Part shown: one piece after another, positions 1 through 5,787 of the stretch
Numbering within the stretch: the stretch's first letter is position 1
Layout: every line of letters starts with the position of its first letter
Source of the DNA: an uncultured Collinsella sp.
GTDB lineage: Bacteria; Actinomycetota; Coriobacteriia; Coriobacteriales; Coriobacteriaceae
Direction: 5' to 3'
NCBI GenBank assembly: GCA_905204635.1
Contig: CAJLAN010000026.1
Coordinates: 1-13,073 of the forward strand
DNA length: 13,073 nucleotides
Made by a program: the position numbers and the translations under genes
Notes under the pieces: generated by a model
Database searches by the model: none
Told to the model about the DNA's origin: nothing
Seen by the model: only the letters and a program-made list of their open reading frames with translations

Positions 1-405
1 ACGCCCCAGGTCCTACGCGAGCTGCGGGAGCACTATCCCACCCTGCCGCTCATCGCACCGGGCGGCAAGACGCCCGAGAGCATCCGTGAAACCATCGCCG
101 CCGGAGCCAACGCCATCATCTGGACGCCGCCTTCGGCCCAGCAGCTACAGACCGACATGATGCAGCGTTATCGCAAGATGAAGGAAGACGCCACACCTGT
201 CATCTCGCGCGACGATGTGCCCATTATCGACCAGGTCGCCGCCGCCGAGGTCAGCCAAGTCGAGAACATGAATCCCGACGTGCCGATTCCCGACGAAGTC
301 ATCGAGCGCGTCGCTTCGATCCACGAGCGCGTCGAGGAGCATCGCGCCAATCGCGGCCTCAAGCCATCACTGCACGGCTTCTTCTTCCGCGGAAAGAAAC
401 GCTAG
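1..405 (+). CDS. C-terminal fragment of unrecognised, possibly TIM-barrel protein
   Basis: The reading frame is open from the first base and stops at TAG 403-405, so the 5' end lies outside the window; 134 residues are visible. The first 45 residues read like the end of a (beta/alpha)8 barrel: a beta strand (PLIAPGG), then a helix (TPESIRETIAAGA), then another strand (NAIIWTPPS). This resembles the phosphate-binding GG...GA pattern of aldolase- and epimerase-like barrels. The remainder is a charged, probably helical tail ending in a basic patch (FFFRGKKR). The product cannot be named from this fragment and no catalytic residue can be assigned. The gene is followed 12 bases later by a hairpin terminator, so it is the last gene of its transcript. 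Coding status is well supported by the codon pattern and terminator; the barrel assignment is tentative. Confidence 0.6.
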   Translation, partial: TPQVLRELREHYPTLPLIAPGGKTPESIRETIAAGANAIIWTPPSAQQLQTDMMQRYRKMKEDATPVISRDDVPIIDQVAAAEVSQVENMNPDVPIPDEVIERVASIHERVEEHRANRGLKPSLHGFFFRGKKR

Positions 406-417
406 CCGCAACAGCAA

Positions 418-450
418 GGCCCGCCCCACAAACGTGAGGCGGGCCGTTTT
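418..450 (+). terminator. Rho-independent terminator after the first gene
   Basis: GGCCCGCC (418-425) pairs perfectly with GGCGGGCC (438-445). Inside it, CAC (427-429) pairs with GTG (434-436) around an AAAC loop, with one C/A mismatch between the two stems. The hairpin is followed by GTTTT. On the minus strand the hairpin is not followed by a U tract, so it should mainly serve the plus-strand gene ending at 405. Confidence 0.8.
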
Positions 451-486
451 CGCTTGAACAAACATGCAGCGACGTGATGGGGCAAA

Positions 487-1377
487 TTAATCCACGCGCT
501 TGTCGCCCATAAAGAAGAGCGCCACCGTACCAGGTCCGGTATGCGAGCCAATCAGAGTACCGATGTCATTGATCTCAATCTTGCCTTTAAGCTGCGGAAC
601 CTGTTCCTCAATCAGCGCCGCAACTGCCTCGGCATCCTCGCGGCACGCCGAGTGCGACATGATGCACTTACCCGAATAATCCGCACCGTCCTGCACGTGT
701 GCCATCATGGTCTTAGCCATCTCGGAAATCGCGCGCTTCTTAGTGCGAATCTTCTCACGTGGCGACAGCTTGCCGTCGCAATCGACCGTCATAAGCGGGC
801 AAATCTTAAGCGCCGTGCCGATGATCGCGCTCGCAGCCGAAATGCGACCGCCTCGTAGGTAGCTCGACAGATCGGTCGAGAAGAACCAGTGGTGCAGGTT
901 GAGTTTGTGCTCCTCGATCCAGGCAGCCGTCTCGTCGAGTGAAGCCCCGCTATCGCGCACGTCGGCGGCATATTCCAGCAACAGGCCAAAGCCCGAAGAC
1001 GCCGCCAGCGAATCGATGACGCGCACCTTGCCGCCCTCGGGATAGCGATCCGCAAGCATCTGCGCCGCGACGCAGGCCGATCCATACGTGCCCGAAATAC
1101 CCGACGACAACGTCAGGTGCAGCACGTCTTTACCCTCGGCAACAAACGGCTCCCAAAACTCCTCGTACTCACCCACGCTCACCTGAGACGTCTTGGGCAT
1201 GGCGCCCGCGGCAATCTGGGCAAAAAACTTGTCCGGCGTAATCGACTGATACAGATCGTCCGTATAGACAACATCGTCGATCTCGTAATGAAAATACGCG
1301 ACAGGAATATTGCGCGAGTCAAAGAACTCCCGAGTTCGGTCGGCGGCAGATTCACAGGTCAGGACAAAATCACTCAT
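487..1377 (-). CDS. DegV family protein (fatty-acid binding)
   Basis: The 296-residue product has the full length of DegV proteins, two-domain cytosolic proteins that bind a fatty acid; in several Gram-positives they act as the FakB subunit presenting exogenous fatty acids to the kinase FakA. Visible family signatures are TSQVS (63-67), LSSGISGTY (90-98), LRGGRIS (174-180) and the C-terminal GSHTGPGTVALFF (277-289), whose histidine and glycine-rich loop form part of the lipid head-group pocket. The N-terminal strand reads VLTCESAAD, where many members have TDS. The ATG at 1375-1377 is preceded by an AAGGAG ribosome-binding site (1384-1389) at 6-base spacing. The gene stands alone, divergent from fbp. 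No fakA is visible, so the specific lipid partner is unknown. Confidence 0.93.
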   Translation of the reverse strand: MSDFVLTCESAADRTREFFDSRNIPVAYFHYEIDDVVYTDDLYQSITPDKFFAQIAAGAMPKTSQVSVGEYEEFWEPFVAEGKDVLHLTLSSGISGTYGSACVAAQMLADRYPEGGKVRVIDSLAASSGFGLLLEYAADVRDSGASLDETAAWIEEHKLNLHHWFFSTDLSSYLRGGRISAASAIIGTALKICPLMTVDCDGKLSPREKIRTKKRAISEMAKTMMAHVQDGADYSGKCIMSHSACREDAEAVAALIEEQVPQLKGKIEINDIGTLIGSHTGPGTVALFFMGDKRVD

Positions 1378-1405
1378 ATGAGGCTCCTTACGTATTGCTG
1401 CGCAA

Positions 1406-1414
1406 ATTATCGCA
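1406..1414 (-). promoter_or_regulatory. Probable extended -10 promoter element of the degV-family gene
   Basis: Read on the minus strand this is TGCGATAAT, an extended -10 (TGn) with a -10 hexamer one mismatch from consensus. It lies about 30 bases upstream of the ATG and 17 bases upstream of the ribosome-binding site. No good -35 is seen at 16-18 bases, as is common for extended -10 promoters. Confidence 0.45.
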
Positions 1415-1640
1415 CAGTGAGCCTACATACGGTACATATGTCCACTATTTACCAAATCGAACCAAAAATAGCGAACATCTTTACCACCATCGTCTCCACC
1501 GACCCCACGCATAAATATCTGAGAAAACACCCTCTGTCGTCTCCACTCAACCGCCATATCTACCTCAACTAAATCGATTTACCAAACCGTTCAGCCGACA
1601 ATTCAGCCGCTGGCGCAAAATCGAAACAAAAGCGGCGCAT

Positions 1641-1670
1641 ACTGATAAACGTTTGACGCCGTTTATCAGT
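1641..1670 (+). promoter_or_regulatory. Perfect 11-bp inverted repeat in fbp leader (operator or attenuator)
   Basis: ACTGATAAACG (1641-1651) is the exact reverse complement of CGTTTATCAGT (1660-1670), separated by an 8-base loop. The right arm runs into TTTT (1670-1673), and the fbp ribosome-binding site begins 15 bases later. The AT-rich symmetric arms suit a dimeric repressor operator. As RNA they form a moderate hairpin with a short U run, so an attenuator is also possible. The regulator is unknown. Confidence 0.55.
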
Positions 1671-1697
1671 TTTACCAGCCCCATCGGAAGGTGTTTC

Positions 1698-3614
1698 ATG
1701 GTCGCATTCGGTCGCAACCCGCAAGACTTCAAGTATCTGCGCCTGCTGTCGAGACAGTTCCCCACCGAACAATCCGCATTTACCGAGATTATCAACCTCT
1801 CGGCCATCCTCAACCTACCCAAGGGCACCGAGCATTTTATGAGCGACGTGCACGGCGAGTACGAAGCCTTTATGCACATCCTCAACAACTGCTCGGGCGT
1901 CGTGCGCGAGCATGTCGACGAGATTTTTGGCGACACGCTCTCCTTTGACGAAAAGGGCGAGCTGTGCACGCTCATTTACTACCCGCGCGAGAAGATTGAG
2001 CTGGTCCGCAGACAGCGCGAGGACTCGCCAACTTGGTACAAGACGATGCTTGACCAGCTCATCATGGTCGCTCGCTCGCTTTCAAGCCGCTACACGCGCT
2101 CCAAGGTGCGTAAGGCCATCCCGCGCGACTACGCCTATATCATCGACGAGTTGTTGCACACGCACCCGGACGAGAACAACTATCGCGTGCGCTATCACGA
2201 GCGCATCGTGGAGTCCATCCTGGAGACCGCCAGCGCCGACGACTTTATCGAGTCGCTCGCTTCGCTCATCAAGCGCCTGGCCGTCGACCACCTGCACCTG
2301 GTGGGCGATATCTTCGACCGTGGCGGCGGCGCTGCCAAGATTATGGACCGCCTGCTCACCTATCATTCGCTCGACATCCAGTGGGGCAACCACGACCTGC
2401 TGTGGATGGGCGCTGCGGCCGGTGAGCCTGCATGCATCGCCACGGTGCTGCGCAACAACCTGCGTTACGACAATTACGAGATCCTCGAGAACGACTACGG
2501 CATCTCGCTGCGTGAGCTTGTCGCCTTCGCAGACGCCACCTATACCGCCGGTGAGTCCATCACCCCGCTGATCAAGGCCATCAACGTGCTGCTCTTTAAG
2601 CTTGAGGGCCAGATTATCCAGCGTCACCCCGAGTTCGACATGACCGACCGCCTGCTGCTCGACAAGATTGACCACGACACCGGCACGGTCACGCTCGCCG
2701 ACGGCAGCGTGTGGCCGCTCACGACCAACGACTTCCCTACCGTCGACCCGGCAGACCCCTATACGCTCACGCCCCAGGAGCAGCACATCATCGACAAGCT
2801 CGTGTCCGAGTTTGTCACCGCCGATCACCTGCATCGCCATATCGATTTCCTCTATTCCCACGGCTCGATGTACAAGGTCGCCAACGGCAACCTGCTCTTC
2901 CACGGCTGCGTTCCGCTCAACGAAGACGGCACCTTTAGCAGCATGAACTGTCTGGGCACCTGGCACGCCGGGCGCGATTATCTCGATTTTTGCGACCACA
3001 TCGCCCGCCGCGCCTGGCGCGTGGGCGACCGCGACGCCCTCGACTGGATGTGGTACCTGTGGATTGGCTTTAACTCACCCGCCAGCGGACGCCTGGTGCG
3101 TACCTTTGAGCGCGCCTATATCGCCGATAAGAGCACCTGGGTCGAGCCGATGGACCCGTACTTTACGCTTACCAAGTCGCCCTCGGTCTGCGATGACATC
3201 ATGCGCGAGTTTGGCGTCGCGGCCATGGCATGCTCGCCGACCGGCCACATCATCAACGGCCACACGCCCGTTAAAACCACCAAGGGTGAGCAGCCCATCC
3301 GCGCCGAGGGCAAGCTACTGGTCATCGATGGCGGCTTCTGCCGCGCTTACCATCCCAAGACGGGTATCGCCGGCTATACGCTCATCTCGAGCTCGCGCGG
3401 CTGCCGCCTCAAGTCGCACCGGGCCTTTACGACGGTTGCCGAGGCACTCACGCGCAACGTGGACATCGAGAGCGAGACCAACCGTTTTGACCAAGCAGAC
3501 CGTCGCCGCATGGTGAGCGACACCGATACTGGCGCCAAGATTCGCAGCCAGATCCAGGACCTGCGCCAGCTGCTCGATGCATATAGAAACGGTGCTATCG
3601 AGGAGCGCGCCTAG
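1698..3614 (+). CDS. fbp: Class III fructose-1,6-bisphosphatase
   Basis: The enzyme hydrolyses fructose 1,6-bisphosphate to fructose 6-phosphate and phosphate, the committed step of gluconeogenesis. The 638-residue length fits the large Firmicutes-type (class III) family, which uses a calcineurin-like metallophosphatase fold unrelated to E. coli Fbp. The metal-site motifs appear in order: SDVHGE (49-54), GDIFDRGGG (203-211), GNHD (230-233), NGHTP (520-524) and a late VIDGGFCRAYH segment (542-552). A TTG-initiated frame begins 45 bases upstream at 1653, but that TTG lies in the inverted repeat. The ATG at 1698 has a GGAAGG ribosome-binding site (1686-1691) at 6-base spacing and gives the usual N-terminus, so it was chosen. 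GtrA-family genes follow on the same strand. Confidence 0.96.
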   Translation: MVAFGRNPQDFKYLRLLSRQFPTEQSAFTEIINLSAILNLPKGTEHFMSDVHGEYEAFMHILNNCSGVVREHVDEIFGDTLSFDEKGELCTLIYYPREKIELVRRQREDSPTWYKTMLDQLIMVARSLSSRYTRSKVRKAIPRDYAYIIDELLHTHPDENNYRVRYHERIVESILETASADDFIESLASLIKRLAVDHLHLVGDIFDRGGGAAKIMDRLLTYHSLDIQWGNHDLLWMGAAAGEPACIATVLRNNLRYDNYEILENDYGISLRELVAFADATYTAGESITPLIKAINVLLFKLEGQIIQRHPEFDMTDRLLLDKIDHDTGTVTLADGSVWPLTTNDFPTVDPADPYTLTPQEQHIIDKLVSEFVTADHLHRHIDFLYSHGSMYKVANGNLLFHGCVPLNEDGTFSSMNCLGTWHAGRDYLDFCDHIARRAWRVGDRDALDWMWYLWIGFNSPASGRLVRTFERAYIADKSTWVEPMDPYFTLTKSPSVCDDIMREFGVAAMACSPTGHIINGHTPVKTTKGEQPIRAEGKLLVIDGGFCRAYHPKTGIAGYTLISSSRGCRLKSHRAFTTVAEALTRNVDIESETNRFDQADRRRMVSDTDTGAKIRSQIQDLRQLLDAYRNGAIEERA

Positions 3615-3620
3615 CACCAC

Positions 3621-3675
3621 CCGCGGGGATTGGCTAAACTTGCTAAGTTTGTCATCCCCGCGGCGCTTCGGCGCC
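3621..3675 (+). promoter_or_regulatory. Nested hairpin plus UUCG hairpin between fbp and the first gtrA gene
   Basis: CCGCGGGGAT (3621-3630) pairs perfectly with ATCCCCGCGG (3654-3663). Its 23-base loop contains a second perfect stem, AAACTT (3636-3641) with AAGTTT (3645-3650). Immediately after, GGCGC (3662-3666) and GCGCC (3671-3675) close a canonical UUCG tetraloop. The two structures share bases 3662-3663, so they compete slightly at the junction. No U tract follows, so this is not a standard terminator. It may act as an RNA-processing or stability element between fbp and gtrA, or as an attenuator; the role is inferred from the pairing alone. Confidence 0.55.
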
Positions 3676-3692
3676 AGCTTAAGGCAGGTACC

Positions 3693-4088
3693 ATGCAAAA
3701 GCTCCTTGCGCAGATTATGAAATTTGGCGTCGTCGGTGTCATTGCCACGGTTATCGACTTTGGCATTATGAATCTGCTCCACTACGGTCTGGGCCTCAAC
3801 ATCCTAATCGCCAACACCAGCGGCTTTATCATCTCACTCATCTTTAACTACCTCGCAAGCATGAAATACGTGTTTGCGCACAAGGAAGGCATGAGCCGCC
3901 GCCGCGAGTTCATCATCTTTGTCGTGCTGTCCGTGATCGGTTTGGTGCTCAACGATGGCATCGTGCTGGCGCTCAACGCCGGCCTGGGACTCGAGGCCAA
4001 TATCGCCAAGATCTGTGCCACCGCGCTTGTCATGGTCTACAACTTTGTGACCCGAAAAATCTTCCTGGAGGGCGACGAGACAAAATAG
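3693..4088 (+). CDS. GtrA family membrane protein (first paralog)
   Basis: This 131-residue protein has the GtrA-like pattern of four hydrophobic segments (about 11-30, 36-54, 73-94 and 99-119). The family includes flippase-like proteins thought to move polyprenyl-linked sugars across the membrane for cell-wall or O-antigen glycosylation, but many members have no assigned substrate. The conserved core includes FGVVGVIATVIDFGIMN, FNYLASMKYVF and a C-terminal VYNFVTRKIFL. The frame extends upstream to a TTG at 3630, but that lies in the strong hairpin; the ATG at 3693 follows AAGGCAGG (3681-3688) and matches the usual N-terminus. It lies 78 bases after fbp on the same strand and is paralogous to the next gene. 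No glycosyltransferase is adjacent, so the substrate is unknown. Confidence 0.88.
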   Translation: MQKLLAQIMKFGVVGVIATVIDFGIMNLLHYGLGLNILIANTSGFIISLIFNYLASMKYVFAHKEGMSRRREFIIFVVLSVIGLVLNDGIVLALNAGLGLEANIAKICATALVMVYNFVTRKIFLEGDETK

Positions 4089-4110
4089 CTCGAAACCCCT
4101 GTAGCATTAC

Positions 4111-4158
4111 GGCGCCCACGGACGACGCGCACTCAGCGCAGTATCGTCCGTGGGTGTC
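4111..4158 (+). terminator. Long hairpin after the first gtrA gene (weak or non-canonical terminator)
   Basis: CCCACGGACGA (4115-4125) pairs perfectly with TCGTCCGTGGG (4144-4154). The stem extends to 15 pairs (4111-4158) through two G-U pairs that form only in plus-strand RNA. The loop carries an extra GCGC/GCGC stem (4127-4130 with 4136-4139). Only a short U run (TTT at 4164-4166) follows, so termination efficiency is uncertain; it could instead be a 3'-end stability element. Confidence 0.5.
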
Positions 4159-4171
4159 GCTCGTTTACGGG

Positions 4172-4210
4172 CAAATTTTCAACGTTTGCGGATTAGCTCT
4201 TGAAAATTTG
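4172..4210. repeat. Perfect 11-bp inverted repeat upstream of the second gtrA gene
   Basis: CAAATTTTCAA (4172-4182) and TTGAAAATTTG (4200-4210) are exact reverse complements with a 17-base spacer. The two arms are centred 28 bases apart. This AT-rich symmetric site lies about 100 bases before the GTG start at 4308, so an operator for a dimeric regulator is plausible. A weak RNA hairpin is the alternative. Confidence 0.45.
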
Positions 4211-4307
4211 GCGAGTTCATATAGTTCTTGGCAAAGACCTTACGTTTCCCTTGTAAAAGCTCTAAAGTATCCTCTGCTCGATTCATCAACGCATTGGATG
4301 TGATTAC

Positions 4308-4715
4308 GTGCGCAAGGCGCTGGCACAACCTCATACCAAGCAGTTCCTCAAGTTTGCCGTCGTGGGTCTTATCTCCTTTGGCATCGACTGGGGCATGCTC
4401 ATTGCGCTCGTCGAGCTGTTCCACCTCGACTTTTTGATGAGCACCACGGTTTCGTTTATCACGTCCGTCGTGGTCAACTACTGGCTCAGCATGAAGTACG
4501 TGTTCGACCACCGCGAAGGCATGAGCCGCAAGCGCGAGTTCACGATCTTCACCATCCTGTCGGTGATCGGCCTGGGCCTCAACGACCTGTACATGTTTGT
4601 GGGCGTCACGTTTTTGAGCATCGGCTACCAGGCCATGAAGGCCATCGCCACATTCCTCGTCACCTGGTACAACTACTTCAGCCGCCGCTTCTTCCTCGAG
4701 GGCGCACGGTCGTAG
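4308..4715 (+). CDS. GtrA family membrane protein (second paralog)
   Basis: This 135-residue, four-segment membrane protein belongs to the same GtrA-like family as the gene ending at 4088. Both share the central pattern SMKYVF-x-H-x-EGMSR-x-REF-x-IF followed by LSVIGL-x-LND, and end in YN(F/Y)-x-(T/S)R-(K/R)-x-FLEG. The corresponding codons align at an offset of 630 bases, so the pair arose by tandem duplication. The start is a GTG with only a weak GGA (4296-4298) as ribosome-binding site; upstream in-frame codons offer no better start, and the protein begins at the normal distance from the first hydrophobic segment. A 219-base gap with its own inverted repeat separates it from the first copy, so it may be transcribed independently. 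Substrate unknown. Confidence 0.87.
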   Translation: MRKALAQPHTKQFLKFAVVGLISFGIDWGMLIALVELFHLDFLMSTTVSFITSVVVNYWLSMKYVFDHREGMSRKREFTIFTILSVIGLGLNDLYMFVGVTFLSIGYQAMKAIATFLVTWYNYFSRRFFLEGARS

Positions 4716-4741
4716 TCGATTCACTATTTGCTTGAATGTAT

Positions 4742-4776
4742 AACCGGTTGGAATTCCCGTTCCAACCGGTTTTTTT
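4742..4776 (+). terminator. Strong intrinsic terminator after the second gtrA gene
   Basis: AACCGGTTGGAA (4742-4753) pairs perfectly over 12 bp with TTCCAACCGGTT (4760-4771). The loop is 6 bases and the stem is followed by an uninterrupted T run to 4776. It lies 27 bases after the stop codon. Confidence 0.95.
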
Positions 4777-4815
4777 GTTTGCCGAGAGACCCGGCGATCC
4801 AGTCCCATTCGCATG

Positions 4816-4853
4816 AAAAACGGGCGGCTCGGATGTTGGTCCGAACCGCCCGT
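4816..4853 (-). terminator. Intrinsic terminator of the DUF4430 operon
   Basis: On the minus strand a 14-bp stem (4840-4853 with 4820-4833) forms with one G-U pair and a 6-base loop, followed by five U residues (AAAAA at 4816-4820 on the plus strand). The G-U pair would be a C/A mismatch in plus-strand RNA, so the hairpin serves the minus-strand operon. It starts 22 bases after the stop codon and faces the plus-strand terminator. Confidence 0.92.
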
Positions 4854-4875
4854 CTGGCGCGCTATGTCGAGGCCT

Positions 4876-5778
4876 CTAGTCTGTAACGTAATACCAGACT
4901 ACGTTGTCGCCGTTTGAGAGAACGTAGTTACTACAGGCCGTCATGGGCGTTGTGCCGTTGACGGAATACATCCAGCCGCTCGTGCCGCCGTACTGTTTCT
5001 CGGCCAAACCACCAATCGCAGAAACATACGTGCCGTACGATGAGCCGTGTGCGTTGACAGAAAGGCCCAGCGCGCACAGGGCATCGTAAACGGTAGCGCC
5101 TTCGTTAAAGGTAAAGGTGCCGCCAGAGGACACAGGATTGCCCACAGCGCTCGATGTGACCGAAACCGTCACCGTAACGTAGCTGGACTCCTGTGAGCCG
5201 CCCTGTCCGCCCGAGGGAGCACTTCCGCCATAGGAGCTGGAGGCTCCATCAGACGACTGACCGCCTCCCGAAGAAGCACCGCCAGACACATTGGAAGTAT
5301 CACCGGCTCCCGTATTTTGGGCAGCGGATTTATCGCCAGACTTCTTGCCGCCCCGGTCCTCGGACTTCTTGCTATCCGAGTTTTTGTCCGATTCCTTGTT
5401 TGAAGACTCGGAATCGTCCTTGGCGTCGTTCGAACCCTTGGGCTCGTCTTTTGCATCATTCGAAGATTTGGAATCCTTGGAACTAGCCTCGCCCGAAGCG
5501 GCAGACGAGCCAGACCCCTTGGTGTCCTTGGCGACGACGCTCTCCCCCGTCACGGCCTGAACGATCCAGTCAATGGACCAGGCGCCGCTCTCGGAAGGAT
5601 GAACGAAGCCCAGCGAGACGACGATCAGAATGGTGCACGCGGCAGCAAGAACGCCAAGGAGCGCCTTGCGACGAGAGGCGGACGCCGCCAAAGCGGCGCC
5701 CTGTTGCTTTGCATCGTCGAACTGAATGAACGAGGAATCTGGTTGCTTGGGGTCAGCGTCCTTGGATTTATTGGACAC
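4876..5778 (-). CDS. Membrane-anchored DUF4430 (transcobalamin-like) protein
   Basis: Numbered from the longer start (303 residues), the protein has a short cytosolic N-terminus (1-40), one hydrophobic segment (about 42-62) acting as an uncleaved signal anchor, a disordered Ser/Asp/Lys then Ser/Gly stalk (about 85-200), and one C-terminal DUF4430 domain (about 203-303). That domain carries the family hallmarks GWMYSVNG (271-278) and GDNVVWYYV (293-301). DUF4430 resembles the C-terminal domain of transcobalamin and intrinsic factor, which closes over cobalamin. The upstream stop TAG (5788-5790) abuts an in-frame GTG (5785-5787). Three codons on, a second GTG (5776-5778) has AGGTGA at 5-base spacing, so it is preferred; either choice implies translational coupling. 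Inferred role: outer-membrane-face corrinoid binding near an uptake system. Confidence 0.87.
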   Translation of the reverse strand: MSNKSKDADPKQPDSSFIQFDDAKQQGAALAASASRRKALLGVLAAACTILIVVSLGFVHPSESGAWSIDWIVQAVTGESVVAKDTKGSGSSAASGEASSKDSKSSNDAKDEPKGSNDAKDDSESSNKESDKNSDSKKSEDRGGKKSGDKSAAQNTGAGDTSNVSGGASSGGGQSSDGASSSYGGSAPSGGQGGSQESSYVTVTVSVTSSAVGNPVSSGGTFTFNEGATVYDALCALGLSVNAHGSSYGTYVSAIGGLAEKQYGGTSGWMYSVNGTTPMTACSNYVLSNGDNVVWYYVTD

Positions 5779-5787
5779 AACCCTCAC

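Larger units (their letters stand above)
1378..1697. other. Divergent intergenic region between degV-family gene and fbp
   Basis: This 320-base gap contains no convincing gene; the open frames crossing it continue as antisense to degV or lack ribosome-binding sites. It is more AT-rich than the flanking genes. It holds the probable degV-family promoter, an 8-base palindrome ACATATGT (1434-1441) and a perfect inverted repeat (1641-1670) near fbp. Nothing clear is seen between about 1472 and 1640, and no consensus fbp promoter could be identified. Confidence 0.6.

Noticed and set aside
2082..2999. 305-codon open frame antisense to fbp
   Set aside because: It lies wholly inside fbp, whose metal-binding motifs are intact on the plus strand; its own translation has no known motif.
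4200..4268. Promoter-like hexamers upstream of the second gtrA gene (TTGAAA with TATAGT; TTGGCA with TGTAAA; TAAAGT)
   Set aside because: Spacing is too short for the first pair (14 bases), and the others match poorly, so no single promoter can be chosen.
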